Positions 1-15,164 are shown, counted from the stretch's first letter. The stretch is DNA of 64,000 nt from Blastococcus saxobsidens (GCF_002938435.1 NZ_POQT01000010.1:1-64000); one strand, 5' to 3'. The notes: generated from the sequence alone by a model not told the origin. Program-made: numbers and translations.

Positions 1-1
1 C

Positions 2-313
2 CTGCCGGCCCGGGACCGCACCTGCCGGCACCCCGGCTGCACCGTGCCCGCCGGCTGGGCCGACCTGGACCACGTCATCCCGCACGCCGCCGGCGGGGAG
101 ACCTCCTGCGACAACCTCTGCTGCCTGTGCCGCCGCCACCACCGGCTCAAGACCCACGCACCGGGGTGGGTCCACACGCTCGACGACGACGGCGTGCTCA
201 CCGTCCTCACGCCCTCCGGCGTCACCCGCACCAGCCGACCCCCCGGCTACCGAGTGCTTCCCGAACCACCGCAACCGCCACCGGACCCGGCGGACGATCC
301 ACCGCCGTTCTGA
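2..313 (+). CDS. HNH endonuclease domain protein, 3' end only
   Basis: This is the C-terminal end of a gene that begins left of the window. The frame is open from base 2 and stops with TGA at 311-313. It reads CRHPGC, then DLDHVIPHAAGG, then NLCCLCRRHHRLKT, which is the zinc-binding Cys/HNH core, followed by a Pro-rich tail ending in PPPF. This layout is typical of the abundant actinobacterial DUF222-HNH (13E12-type) proteins, where the HNH domain sits at the C-terminus. The DUF222 part would lie outside the window, so the family is inferred. A GTG at 44 could open a short frame but falls inside the zinc motif and is not a credible start. The gene ends 68 bp before trpB, an odd place for such a gene inside a trp cluster. 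Confidence 0.8.
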   Translation: MPARDRTCRHPGCTVPAGWADLDHVIPHAAGGETSCDNLCCLCRRHHRLKTHAPGWVHTLDDDGVLTVLTPSGVTRTSRPPGYRVLPEPPQPPPDPADDPPPF

Positions 314-381
314 CACCGGTCCGGTGACATGGCGGTGACCCCTGCGCCGCTGTCCGGCGGTTACGGGAGACACTGGGGGAC

Positions 382-1727
<1,346 letters not shown>

Positions 1728-1731
<4 letters not shown>

Positions 1732-2528
1732 GCACGCTCGAGGACCGCATCGGGGCCGCGAAGGCCGAGGGGCGGGCCGCCCTGATCGGCTACCTCCCGG
1801 TCGGCTACCCGGACGTCGACGCCTCGATCGCGGCCATGGTCGCCATCGTGGAGGCCGGTGCCGACGCGATCGAGATCGGCGTGCCCTACAGCGACCCCGG
1901 CATCGACGGCCCCGTCATCCAGGAGGCCGTGGACGTCGCCGTCCGGGCCGGGGTCGGCATGCGCGACGTGCTGCACGCGGTCGAGGCCGTGTCCGCGGCC
2001 GGTGCCGCCGCCGTGGTGATGAGCTACTGGAACCCGATCGAGCGCTACGGCGTCGACCGCTTCGCGACCGACCTGGCCGCGGCCGGCGGCGCCGGAGCGA
2101 TCACCCCCGACCTCATCCCCGACGAGGCGGGGGAGTGGATCGCCGCGAGCGAGCGGGCCGACCTCGACCGGGTCTTCCTGGTCGCCCCCTCGTCGACCGA
2201 CGCACGGCTGCGCTCCACGGCCGCCGCGAGCCGGGGCTTCGTCTACGTCGCCTCCACCATGGGCGTGACCGGTGCCCGGGCCACCGTGAGCGACGCGGCG
2301 CAGACGCTGGTGGCCCGCACGCGCGAGGCGCGTCCGGACATCCCGCTGTGCGTCGGGCTCGGTGTCTCGAACGGCGCCCAGGCCGCGGAGCTCGCCGCCT
2401 TCGCCGACGGCGTCATCGTCGGCTCGGCCTACGTGCGGGCGATGCTCGACGGCCGTGGCCCCGACGGTGTGCGTGCCCTGACCGAGGACCTGGCCGCCGG
2501 CGTCCGCCGCGCGGGGGTGCGGGCATGA
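1728..2528 (+). CDS. trpA: Tryptophan synthase alpha chain
   Basis: TrpA cleaves indole-3-glycerol phosphate to indole and glyceraldehyde 3-phosphate and channels indole to TrpB. The start is the ATG at 1728 inside the trpB stop, giving 266 residues, the normal size for this TIM barrel. The catalytic acids are in place: Glu49 in EIGVPYSDP and Asp60 in IDGPVIQ. The phosphate-binding end is seen in GVTGAR and VGLGVSN. The usual PLAD before GP reads PGID here, which keeps the aspartate. It overlaps lgt by 4 bp (ATGA), completing a trpB-trpA-lgt coupled run common in actinobacteria. Confidence 0.97.
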
Positions 2529-3463
2529 CCGTCCTCGCCGCCATCCCGAGCCCGACCCAGGGCGTGTGGGAGCTCGGCCCGCTGCCGATCCGCGCCTACG
2601 CGCTGTGCATCGTCGCCGGCATCGTGCTGGCCGTCTGGATCACGCAGAAGCGCTGGGTCGCCCGGGGCGGGCTGGCCGAGGACGTGCTCGACATCGCCGT
2701 CTGGGCGGTGCCCTTCGGCATCGTCGGCGGCCGGATCTACCACGTGATCTCCAGCCCCCGCCCCTACTTCGGCGAGGGCGGTGACCCGCTGCGGGCCTTC
2801 GCCATCTGGGAGGGGGGCCTCGGTATCTGGGGCGCGATCGCCCTCGGCGGCGTAGGAGCGTGGATCGCGTGCCGGCGCCGTGGCATCCCGCTGCCGGCCT
2901 TCGCCGACGCGGTGGCGCCCGGACTGCTGGTCGCCCAAGCGATCGGGCGGCTGGGCAACTGGTTCAACAACGAGCTCTACGGCGGCCCGACCGACCTGCC
3001 GTGGGCCCTCACGATCTACGAGTGGAGCGGCGGCCGGGCGGTCACCGGGGCCGACGGGGAGCCGGTCGTGCTCGGCACCTTCCACCCGACGTTCCTCTAC
3101 GAGCTGCTGTGGAACCTCGCGGCCGCCGCCTTCGTGATCTGGGCGGACCGACGGTTCCGGCTCGGCCACGGCCGGGTGTTCGCGCTCTACGTCATGGCCT
3201 ACACCGCCGGCCGGTTGTGGATCGAACTCCTGCGCGTCGACCCGGCCGAGACGTTCCTCGGCGTCCGGCTCAACGTCTACACCGCGGTGATCGTCGGCCT
3301 CCTGGCCGTGGCCTACTTCGTCTGGCAGCGGGGCAGGCCCCGCGAGGTGATCGACCGCTCCGAGGTCGCGGCGGAGCGGACCCCGGAGGTGACCGGCCGC
3401 CGGTCGGGGAACAGCCGCACCCATGCCCGCGACAGCGATCACGAGCCGCCCGCCGCCACCTGA
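2525..3463 (+). CDS. lgt: Prolipoprotein diacylglyceryl transferase
   Basis: Lgt moves a diacylglyceryl group from phosphatidylglycerol to the lipobox cysteine of prolipoproteins in the cytoplasmic membrane, the first step of lipoprotein maturation. The 312-residue protein has about seven hydrophobic segments and the family signature GRLGNWFNNELYG at residues 141-153. The conserved GGRIYH region is at 68-73, and a further RLWIELLRVDP motif follows. The last 40 residues are a charged tail. Start is the ATG at 2525 overlapping the trpA stop. Likely substrates in this window are the lipoproteins encoded at 15165, 34981 and 36170. Confidence 0.95.
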   Translation: MTVLAAIPSPTQGVWELGPLPIRAYALCIVAGIVLAVWITQKRWVARGGLAEDVLDIAVWAVPFGIVGGRIYHVISSPRPYFGEGGDPLRAFAIWEGGLGIWGAIALGGVGAWIACRRRGIPLPAFADAVAPGLLVAQAIGRLGNWFNNELYGGPTDLPWALTIYEWSGGRAVTGADGEPVVLGTFHPTFLYELLWNLAAAAFVIWADRRFRLGHGRVFALYVMAYTAGRLWIELLRVDPAETFLGVRLNVYTAVIVGLLAVAYFVWQRGRPREVIDRSEVAAERTPEVTGRRSGNSRTHARDSDHEPPAAT

Positions 3464-3799
3464 GTCATGTCCGGGACGCCCCTGCCCGGCCAGGGATCGC
3501 GGCGATCCGGACAGCCTGGCGTGGCGTGTTCTCCGTCATGTCAGAGACCTGTTACGGCTGTGTACCCTTCGGGCTGACTCGCCAGCGATCCTGGCAGGGT
3601 CTCAGAGTCGGACCGGGCCAGCGTCGCCCCGCGGACGACGGCCCGGTGGCACCACCCGTCGGGTTCGCACGCCAGAGACGGCCGGGGCACCTCTGACCGG
3701 CCGGACCCCGGCGCTCCGCACCTGCCGCCTTCGACCTTTCGGCCCCGCCCGCCGTCCGCCCTCACCCGAGGGACGACGTGCGCCGACGACGGGAGTGAC
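3464..3799. promoter_or_regulatory. lgt-gltB intergenic region with weak GlnR-like box
   Basis: These 336 bp hold no convincing gene and should contain the gltBD promoter. At 3551-3566 there is GTTAC, six bases (GGCTGT), then GTACC. This resembles the GTNAC-n6-GAAAC half-site arrangement bound by GlnR, the nitrogen regulator of actinobacteria, but the second half matches poorly. No clear -35/-10 pair was found. The assignment of nitrogen control is inference from gene function plus this weak site. Confidence 0.25.
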
Positions 3800-8441
<4,642 letters not shown>

Positions 8442-8449
<8 letters not shown>

Positions 8450-9944
8450 CCAGACCGGTTTCCTGAAGTACGAGCGCGCGACGCCGCCCCGGCGTCCCGT
8501 CGAGCTGCGGATCATGGACTGGAAGGACGTCTACAGCAGGCGTCAGAACGGCGAGGACCCGCTGTTCCCGACGGCTGAGGTGCGCACCCAGGCGGCCCGC
8601 TGCATGGACTGCGGCATCCCGTTCTGCCACCACGCCTGCCCGGTGGCGAACCTGATCCCGGAGTGGAACGACCTCGCCCGCCGCGACGACTGGCAGGACG
8701 CCATCGAGCGGCTGCACGCGACGAACAACTTCCCGGAGTTCACCGGGAAGCTCTGCCCGGCGCCGTGCGAGGGCTCCTGCGTGCTGAACCTGCAGGAGTC
8801 GCCGGTCACGATCAAGCAGATCGAGTGGGAGATCATCGACCGCGCCTGGGACGAGGGCTGGGTGACCCCCCAGACCCCGGCCGAGCGCAGCGGCAAGAAG
8901 ATCGCCGTCGTCGGCTCCGGGCCGGCCGGCCTGGCCGCCGCCCAGCAGCTCACCCGTGCCGGGCACGACGTCACGGTGTTCGAGCGGGCCGACCGGATCG
9001 GTGGTCTGCTCCGCTACGGGATCCCCGAGTTCAAGATGGAGAAGTCCGTCCTGGACCGGCGGCTGGACCAGATGCGCGCCGAGGGCACCCGGTTCGTCAC
9101 CGGCGTCGAGGTCGGCGGCAGCGCCGAGGCCGATCTGTCGGTCGAGCAGCTGCGCGGGGACTTCGAGGCCGTGGTGCTGGCCGGTGGGGCGACCGTCGGC
9201 CGTGACCTGCCCGCCCCGGGCCGCGAGCTCGCCGGCATCCACCTGGCCATGGAGTACCTGCCCTACGGCAACCGGCAGGCCCTCGGCGAGCTGGACTCCC
9301 CGCCGATCGACGCCCACGGCAAGCACGTCGTGATCATCGGCGGCGGTGACACCGGGGCGGACTGCCTGGGCACTGCGCACCGGCAGGGCGCGGCCTCGGT
9401 CGCGCAGCTGGAGATCATGCCCGAGCCTCCGGACCGGCGGGCGCACGACAGCAACCCGTGGCCGACCTACCCGATGATCATGCGTGTCTCCAGCGCGCAC
9501 GAGGAGGGCGGCGAGCGGCTCTACTCGGTCAACACCGAGCGATTCGTGGGAGACAGCGCCGACGGCACGGGGGGTCGCGTCCGGGCGCTGCTCATCCACG
9601 AGGTGGAGCGGGTCGACGGCCGGTTCCAGAAGATCGAGGGCAGCGAGCGCGAGCTGCCGGCGGACCTGGTCTTCCTCGCGATGGGGTTCACCGGCGCCCA
9701 GCGCGAGGGCTTGGTCGACACCCTCGGCGTCGAGGTCGACGGTCGCGGGAACGTCTCCCGCGACGACGAGTTCATGTCCACCGTGCCCGGCGTGTTCGTC
9801 GCCGGCGACATCGGCCGCGGGCAGTCGCTGATCGTCTGGGCGATCGCCGAGGGCCGTGCCGCCGCGGCCGCCGTCGACACCTGGCTCACCGGCAGCTCGA
9901 TGCTGCCGCGCCCGGTGACCCCCACCGCGGTCGCGCTCCGGTAG
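8442..9944 (+). CDS. gltD: Glutamate synthase small subunit
   Basis: GltD is the FAD- and iron-sulphur-containing subunit that takes electrons from NADPH and passes them to GltB. The 500-residue protein has N-terminal cysteine motifs C54-x2-C57-x4-C62-x3-C66 and [11 protein letters not shown] for 4Fe-4S clusters. An FAD-binding dinucleotide fold ([15 protein letters not shown]) follows, then a second NADPH-binding fold ([14 protein letters not shown]). The C-terminal [18 protein letters not shown] closes the FAD site. Start is the GTG at 8442, inside the end of gltB. Confidence 0.96.
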
Positions 9945-9990
9945 ACGAAGTCGCGTTCGGCTCACCGAGCGCGCAGCCTGTGGACCGGTC

Positions 9991-10080
9991 GCGGGGCCCG
10001 AAGGGTCCCCGACCGGGACACGGGAAACGGCTCCGCGCCAGTGGGGAACGGCACGGGGCCGCGGTGCGGTCCGGAGGATC
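9991..10080. repeat. Dispersed GC-rich repeat, copy A
   Basis: The gltD-pyk gap holds a block resembling two other intergenic stretches in this window. Its left part (GGGCCCGAAGGG, then GGGACACGGGAAACGGCTC) aligns with 61751-61803, and its right part (GGGGAACGGCAC, then GGCCGCGGTG and GTCCGGAGGA) aligns with 14119-14168. By eye the matches run near 80% over about 50 bp. No frame across it looks coding. The function is unknown. Confidence 0.5.
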
Positions 10081-10102
10081 GCCATGCCATAGCGTTGTCG
10101 CC

Positions 10103-11518
10103 ATGTCCCGACGCGCGAAGATCGTCTGCACCCTGGGTCCGGCCACCACCTCGGCGGAGCAGGTGGCTGCCCTCGTAGAGGCGGGCATGGACGTGGCCCG
10201 GCTCAACTTCAGCCACGGGTCGCACGAGGACCACGCCGCCAGCTACGGCCGGGTGCGCGAGGCCTCCGACCGCATCGGTCATGCGGTGGCGATCCTCGCC
10301 GACCTGCAGGGCCCCAAGATCCGCCTCGGCACCTTCGCGGACGGCCCGGTCACCTGGACCACCGGCAGCGAGGTCTGCATCACCGTGGAGGACGTCGCCG
10401 GCACGGCCGAGCGGGTCTCCACCACCTACAAGAACCTCGCCAACGACGTGAAGGTCGGCGACCGGCTCCTGGTCGACGACGGCAACCTGTCGCTGAGCGT
10501 GGTCCGCGTGCAGGGCCCCGACGTCTTCTGCCTCGTCGTCGAGGGCGGCCCGGTCTCCAACAACAAGGGTCTCTCGCTGCCCGGCGTCGCGGTGAGCGTC
10601 CCGCCGCTGTCGGACAAGGACGAGCGGGACCTCCGCTTCGCGCTGCAGATGGGCGTGGACTTCGTCGCGCTGTCGTTCGTGCGCTCGCCCGCCGACGCCT
10701 CCCTGGTGCGCGACATCATGCGGCAGGAGGACATCCACGTCCCCGTCATCGCCAAGCTGGAGAAGCCCGAGGCGGTGCGGAACCTCGACGCGATCGTCGA
10801 GGCGTTCGACGGCATCATGGTCGCCCGCGGTGACCTCGGCGTGGAGCTGCCCCTGGAGCAGGTCCCGCTGGTGCAGAAGCGGGCCATCCAGGCCGCCCGC
10901 GAGCGGAACAAGCCGGTCATCGTGGCCACGCAGATGCTCGAGTCGATGATCACCAACTCCCGGCCGACCCGCGCCGAGGCCTCCGACGTCGCCAACGCGG
11001 TGCTCGACGGCGCCGACGCGGTCATGCTGTCCGGGGAGACCTCGGTCGGGGCGTTCCCGATCGGCGCCGTGCGGACGATGGAGCGGATCATCGAGGCCGT
11101 CGAGAGCGACCACCTGTGGGTGCCCGAGGTGGCGCGGGTCTCCCGGTCGCGGTCGGGTGCGATCGTGCGCGCGGCCCGGGACATCGGTGAGTCGCTCGAC
11201 GTGAAGGCGCTGGCCACGTTCACGCAGACGGGGGAGACCGCCCGCCGGCTGGCGGCGCTGCACCCCCGTCAGCCGCTGCTCGCCTTCACCGTCGACGCCC
11301 GCGTCCGCAGCCAGCTGGCCCTGTCCTGGGGTGTCGAGACGTTCCTGGTCCCTGCGGTGGAGCACACCGACGACATGGTCGAGCAGGTGGACTTCTCGCT
11401 GCTGTCGATCGGCCGGCTCAAGGTCGGCGACCGCGTCGTCGTCGTGGCCGGCAGCCCGCCCAACACCGTGGGGTCGACCAACCTGATCCGGGTCCACGAG
11501 GTGGGGACGGACTCGTGA
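10103..11518 (+). CDS. pyk: Pyruvate kinase
   Basis: This enzyme transfers phosphate from phosphoenolpyruvate to ADP, the last step of glycolysis. The 471-residue protein begins MSRRAKIVCTLGPAT, the standard N-terminus. It carries the substrate signature IAKLEKPEA, then GIMVARGDLGVELP and the K+/Mg2+ site region ATQMLESMI and ADAVMLSGETSVG. The C-terminal regulatory domain is present (ATFTQTGETARRLA). The ATG at 10103 was chosen because the family begins here; the open frame extends upstream only as noncoding repeat. It overlaps the next gene by GTGA. Confidence 0.96.
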   Translation: MSRRAKIVCTLGPATTSAEQVAALVEAGMDVARLNFSHGSHEDHAASYGRVREASDRIGHAVAILADLQGPKIRLGTFADGPVTWTTGSEVCITVEDVAGTAERVSTTYKNLANDVKVGDRLLVDDGNLSLSVVRVQGPDVFCLVVEGGPVSNNKGLSLPGVAVSVPPLSDKDERDLRFALQMGVDFVALSFVRSPADASLVRDIMRQEDIHVPVIAKLEKPEAVRNLDAIVEAFDGIMVARGDLGVELPLEQVPLVQKRAIQAARERNKPVIVATQMLESMITNSRPTRAEASDVANAVLDGADAVMLSGETSVGAFPIGAVRTMERIIEAVESDHLWVPEVARVSRSRSGAIVRAARDIGESLDVKALATFTQTGETARRLAALHPRQPLLAFTVDARVRSQLALSWGVETFLVPAVEHTDDMVEQVDFSLLSIGRLKVGDRVVVVAGSPPNTVGSTNLIRVHEVGTDS

Positions 11519-12393
11519 GCGACGGGCCGGAGGACACCCAGGCGGCATCGCTGCTGTCGGTGCTCGACCTCGCCGAGCGCGAGGAGGACGTCTTCGTCGG
11601 GAAGACGCCGAGCACCGAGCGGCAGCGGATCTTCGGCGGCCAGGTGGCCGGCCAGGCGATCGTGGCCGCGGGGCGCACCGTCCCGGCCGACCGGGGTGTG
11701 CACTCGCTGCACTCCTACTTCCTGCGGCCCGGGGACCCGACGGAGGAGATCCGCTACTCCGTCGACCGCATCCGGGACGGCCGGTCCTTCACCACCCGGC
11801 GGGTGATCGCCTGCCAGCGGCGCAAGGGCGAGGACGTCGCCATCTTCGCGCTGACCGCCGACTTCCACGCGGGGGAGGCCGCCGTCGCCGAGCACTCGCT
11901 GCCGATGCCCGGCGTGCCCCGCCCCGAGGAGCTGCCCGGCACCGGCGAGATCGTCGCCCGGCACGGCGAGCGCGCGGCTTGGATGGAGGCGATGGGCACG
12001 GTGGTCGAGCAGCGCTTCACCCAGGACCCCTTCGCCGCCCCGCCGAAGTCCCCGCCGCACACCCAGTCACACACCTGGTTCCGCGTCGCCGGCGACCTGG
12101 ACGACGACCCTGTCGTCCACGCCGCGGCCCTGACGTTCGTGAGCGACCTGACCCTGCTCTCCGCGGGGTTCGCGCGGCTCGGCGGGGGCTGGCCGGACTT
12201 CATCGGCGCAAGCCTGGACCACGCGGTCTGGTTCCACCGGCCCGTGCGCGCCGACGACTGGTTGCTCTACGAGACCGACAGCCCGGCGGCGTCGTCGGGC
12301 CGGGCGCTGTGCTTCGGGCAGATCTGGTCCGCGGACGGCACGCACGTGGCCACCGTCGCCCAGGAGGGGCTCATCCGGTCCCTGGACCGCTGA
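11515..12393 (+). CDS. tesB: Acyl-CoA thioesterase II
   Basis: TesB-family enzymes hydrolyse acyl-CoA to free acid and CoA. The 292-residue protein is the full double-hotdog length. It shows the N-terminal hotdog motif RIFGGQVAGQAIVAAGRTV and the loop SLHSYFLRPGDP. The C-terminal half carries the likely catalytic elements: FVSDLTLLS, SLDHAVWFHRP with a nearby acidic residue, and a final FGQIWSADG. Start is the GTG at 11515, overlapping the pyk stop, so the two are probably co-transcribed. It converges with the decarboxylase gene, with only 25 bp between the stops. Confidence 0.92.
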   Translation: MSDGPEDTQAASLLSVLDLAEREEDVFVGKTPSTERQRIFGGQVAGQAIVAAGRTVPADRGVHSLHSYFLRPGDPTEEIRYSVDRIRDGRSFTTRRVIACQRRKGEDVAIFALTADFHAGEAAVAEHSLPMPGVPRPEELPGTGEIVARHGERAAWMEAMGTVVEQRFTQDPFAAPPKSPPHTQSHTWFRVAGDLDDDPVVHAAALTFVSDLTLLSAGFARLGGGWPDFIGASLDHAVWFHRPVRADDWLLYETDSPAASSGRALCFGQIWSADGTHVATVAQEGLIRSLDR

Positions 12394-12418
12394 GCTCCTC
12401 CGTCCCGCCGGGCGGCGA

Positions 12419-13963
12419 TCAGGCCGGGGTGTCCGCGGCAGGCGTCTCCTCGGCACGTGCCCGCTCGGCCGCGCGGGCGGCGGCCTGCTCGGCGGCCTGA
12501 GCGGCGAAGTCGGCGGCCAGCCAGTCGTGGCCCTCCGTGAGCAGCGCCCAGACCCGCTCGACGTGCTCCCGCGTCGTCGCCGGGGAGCCCACCGCCACGC
12601 GCAGCACCGGTTCCCGGCGGACGGTCGTGTGGGTCAGGAAGACCTCGCCACCGTCGTTGAGCCGCTCCAGCAGCGTCATGGTGGCGACGTCGGCGTCCAC
12701 ACCCTCGGGCCAACGCGGCCTGAGGCACACCAGCGACAGCGGGTGCGGCGCGACGACGTCGAACCGCTCGTCGGCGTCGGCCCAGCCGGCCAGTTCCTGC
12801 GCCAGGGCGACGTGCGAGCGGATGTGCGCCCGCAGCCCCTCCGCGCCGTACCAGCGGACGACGAACCAGAGCTTCAGCGCGCGGAACCGGCGGCCGAGCG
12901 GGATCTGCCAGTCCCGGAAGTCGACGACCGCGCCGGCGTCGGTGGCGGCGTTGCGCAGGTAGTCCGGCAGGATCGCCAGCGCGCCGGTGAGGGCCGCCCG
13001 GTCGGCGACCCAGAAGAGCGTGGCGTCGAAGCCGGTGAGCAGCCACTTGTGCGCGTCGGTGGTGTAGCTGTCGGCCCACTCGACGCCGGCCTGCAGTTCC
13101 CGCAGCTCCGGCGCGACGGCGCTGACGCCCGCGTAGGCGGCGTCGACGTGCAGCCAGGCGCCGTGCTTCTGGCAGATCAACCCGATCGCGGCCAGCGGGT
13201 CGACGGCGGTGGTGGACGTCGTGCCGACCGTGGCGCACACCAGCACCGGCCGGTACCCGCGGGCGACGTCGCGCTCCAGGCGGGCGGCCAGCGCGCCGGG
13301 GTTCATGCCGAGGTCGCCGTCGACCTCCACGATCCGGACGGCGTCGGTGCCGAGACCCGCGATGCGCACCGCCTTCTCCATCGACGAGTGCGTCTCGCTG
13401 GAGACGTACACGGTGGCCCGCTCCGGCTCGACCCCCTGCCGGACCGTGGCACCGCCGGACCGCCGGTGCAGTGCGGCGAGGAGGGCGACGAGGTTCGCCC
13501 CGGAGCTGGAGTCCTGGACGACGCCGCCCCCGGTGCCGGTGGAGCGGAACGACTCCGGCAGCCCGAGCAGGTCGGCCAGCCAGTCCATGACCTGCTGCTC
13601 GAGCTCGGTGGCGGCCGGGCTGGTCACCCACGACATCCCCTGGACGCCCAGCCCGGCCGAGACCAGGTCGCCCAGCACCGAGGGGCCGGAGGTGTTCGCC
13701 GGGAAGTACCCGAAGAACCCAGGGTGCTGCCAGTGCGTCACGCCGGGCAGGACGACGCGGTCGAGGTCGGCGAGGATGGCGTCGAAGCCCTCACCGTGCT
13801 CCGGAGCGGCGGCGGGCAGCGAGGCTCGGACGTCGCCGGGGGAGACCTGCGATCGCACCGGGAAGGTGCCGATCCGCGTCCAGTAGTCGGCGATCCAGTC
13901 GACCACCTCGTGGCCGTGGCGCCGGAACTGCTCAGGGGTCATGTGCGGGACAGGCTCGGTCAC
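12419..13963 (-). CDS. Aromatic-L-amino-acid decarboxylase (PLP group II)
   Basis: This 514-residue PLP enzyme belongs to the group II decarboxylases, which convert aromatic amino acids (tryptophan, tyrosine or DOPA) to amines; the actual substrate cannot be read from the sequence. Family motifs are THWQHPGFFGYFPAN, SPAATELEQQVMDWLADLLG and SSGANLVALLAA. The cofactor lysine is K306 in TTDAHKWLLTGFD. The start is the GTG at 13963 (MTEPVPHMTPEQFRRHGHEV). A longer open frame upstream is noncoding. The last 30 residues are an Ala/Glu/Arg-rich tail. It stands alone between tesB and a tRNA and may be an acquired gene. Confidence 0.9.
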   Translation of the reverse strand: MTEPVPHMTPEQFRRHGHEVVDWIADYWTRIGTFPVRSQVSPGDVRASLPAAAPEHGEGFDAILADLDRVVLPGVTHWQHPGFFGYFPANTSGPSVLGDLVSAGLGVQGMSWVTSPAATELEQQVMDWLADLLGLPESFRSTGTGGGVVQDSSSGANLVALLAALHRRSGGATVRQGVEPERATVYVSSETHSSMEKAVRIAGLGTDAVRIVEVDGDLGMNPGALAARLERDVARGYRPVLVCATVGTTSTTAVDPLAAIGLICQKHGAWLHVDAAYAGVSAVAPELRELQAGVEWADSYTTDAHKWLLTGFDATLFWVADRAALTGALAILPDYLRNAATDAGAVVDFRDWQIPLGRRFRALKLWFVVRWYGAEGLRAHIRSHVALAQELAGWADADERFDVVAPHPLSLVCLRPRWPEGVDADVATMTLLERLNDGGEVFLTHTTVRREPVLRVAVGSPATTREHVERVWALLTEGHDWLAADFAAQAAEQAAARAAERARAEETPAADTPA

Positions 13964-14076
13964 GGTGCAACCGTATCGGCGCGACGAGTGGGCCCCGGAG
14001 GCTGTCCGCGAGGAGCGCCGGACCGCAGGACGAAGACGCCGGGACGTGAGCCGCCCCCGCGAGGCGGTGCGAGGAG

Positions 14077-14168
14077 CCGGGGCCGGAGGCTTCGGCGACG
14101 AGTGCCGGTAGGGGCTCAGCGCAGCGGGGGAACGGCACGTGGCCGCGGTGTCGTCCGGAGGACGACGA
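14077..14168. repeat. Dispersed GC-rich repeat, copy B
   Basis: The gap upstream of the decarboxylase (13964-14176) carries a block matching the one at 9991-10080. The best part is 14119-14168, with GGGGAACGGCAC, then GGCCGCGGTG and CGTCCGGAGGA. A weaker match (GGGGCCGGAGGC) covers the left part. Related GACGAGTG/GAGGAGCG stretches also occur at 13982-14024, suggesting internal duplication. Confidence 0.45.
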
Positions 14169-14176
14169 TCAGTGGG

Positions 14177-14250
14177 TGCCCCCGGTGCGACTCGAACGCA
14201 CACTGCGCGGGTTTTGAATCCGCTCCCTCTGCCGATTGGGGTACGGGGGC
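14177..14250 (-). tRNA. tRNA with anticodon CAA (Leu), atypical short variable loop
   Basis: On the minus strand a 74-nt cloverleaf can be drawn. The acceptor GCCCCCG pairs perfectly with CGGGGGC and is followed by A73. The T arm is GTGCG-TTCGAGT-CGCAC. The anticodon loop TTCAAAA gives CAA at 14214-14216, which reads UUG leucine. Two points are odd: the variable region is only about 5 nt (GCAGT), whereas tRNA-Leu normally has a long arm, and the anticodon stem has an A31-C39 mismatch. CCA is not encoded. A73 agrees with leucine identity. Either this is an unusual leucine tRNA or its charging differs. Confidence 0.75.
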
Positions 14251-14328
14251 GTGGCCGGGGTCGACCCGGACGCCCGAGCAGCGTAGCGGGGCGGTGGGCG
14301 GCGGCCGACGTCGATAGGCTCTGCAACC

Positions 14329-14928
14329 GTGAGCAGCGACCCGATCCGCGTTCTGATCGCCGAGGACGAGGCGCTCATCCGCCTCGACCTCAAGGAGATG
14401 CTGGAGGAGGAGGGCTACCGCGTCGTCGCCGAGGTGGGCGACGGGCAGCAGGCCGTGGACCGCGCGCAGGAACTGCGCCCGGACCTGGTCATCCTCGACA
14501 TCCAGATGCCGGTCCTCGACGGCCTGTCCGCGGCCGAGCAGATCGCCTCGGCCCGCATCGCGCCCGTCATCGTCCTCACCGCGTTCAGCCAGCGGGAGCT
14601 CGTCGAGCGGGCGCGTGACGCCGGGGCCATGGCGTACCTGGTGAAGCCGTTCTCCAAGAACGACCTCGTGCCCGCCATCGAGGTGGCCCGCGGCCGGTTC
14701 GCCGAGATGACGGCCCTGGACGGGGAGGTCCGATCCCTGGAGGAGCGCCTCGAGACGCGCAAGGTGGTGGAGCAGGCCAAGGGCCGGCTCATGGCCGACC
14801 AGGGCATGTCGGAGGCCGACGCCTTCCGGTGGATCCAGCGCACCGCCATGAACCAGCGGACGAGCATGAAGGCGTTGGCGGAGTCGATCCTGGCCGGTCC
14901 GGAGACCGCTGAGGAGGCGCCGGCCTGA
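14329..14928 (+). CDS. pdtaR: ANTAR-domain response regulator (PdtaR-like)
   Basis: This two-domain regulator is expected to bind RNA hairpins and prevent transcription termination once phosphorylated. The receiver domain (residues 5-120) has the acidic pair D13/E14, phospho-acceptor D57 in LDIQMPVLDG, T84 and K106 in YLVKPF. The ANTAR domain (about 135-190) reads KVVEQAKGRLMADQGM, then AFRWIQRTAMNQR, the signature for RNA binding. Length (199 aa) and order match M. tuberculosis PdtaR, whose partner kinase PdtaS is encoded elsewhere. Start is the GTG at 14329; no partner kinase lies in the window. Location between a tRNA and pyk-like genes is conserved in actinobacteria as far as I recall. 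Confidence 0.92.
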   Translation: MSSDPIRVLIAEDEALIRLDLKEMLEEEGYRVVAEVGDGQQAVDRAQELRPDLVILDIQMPVLDGLSAAEQIASARIAPVIVLTAFSQRELVERARDAGAMAYLVKPFSKNDLVPAIEVARGRFAEMTALDGEVRSLEERLETRKVVEQAKGRLMADQGMSEADAFRWIQRTAMNQRTSMKALAESILAGPETAEEAPA

Positions 14929-15164
14929 CGCAGCCGGCGTGGCGCACCGGGAGCCGTCACTGTACGTTCGGCAGCGATCACACTGGGTCGAAGTTGTTCC
15001 AGCATGCGGATATCTTGGTCACGACCTCATCACGGTCGGTCCTCGCCCGGAGCCAGGGCCCCGGATGGCAGCTACGTTCTGCCCACTGATCGGGCGCCTC
15101 CCGGCTGGAACGACTTCCTCCGGGCGCCGCGCGACGCATGTCAGATGACACTGGGAGTTGCTTG

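Noticed and set aside
12527-14317. A 596-codon plus-strand frame across the decarboxylase
   Set aside because: The composition is Arg/Gly/Val/Asp-rich without motifs, and the opposite strand has the PLP decarboxylase with K306.
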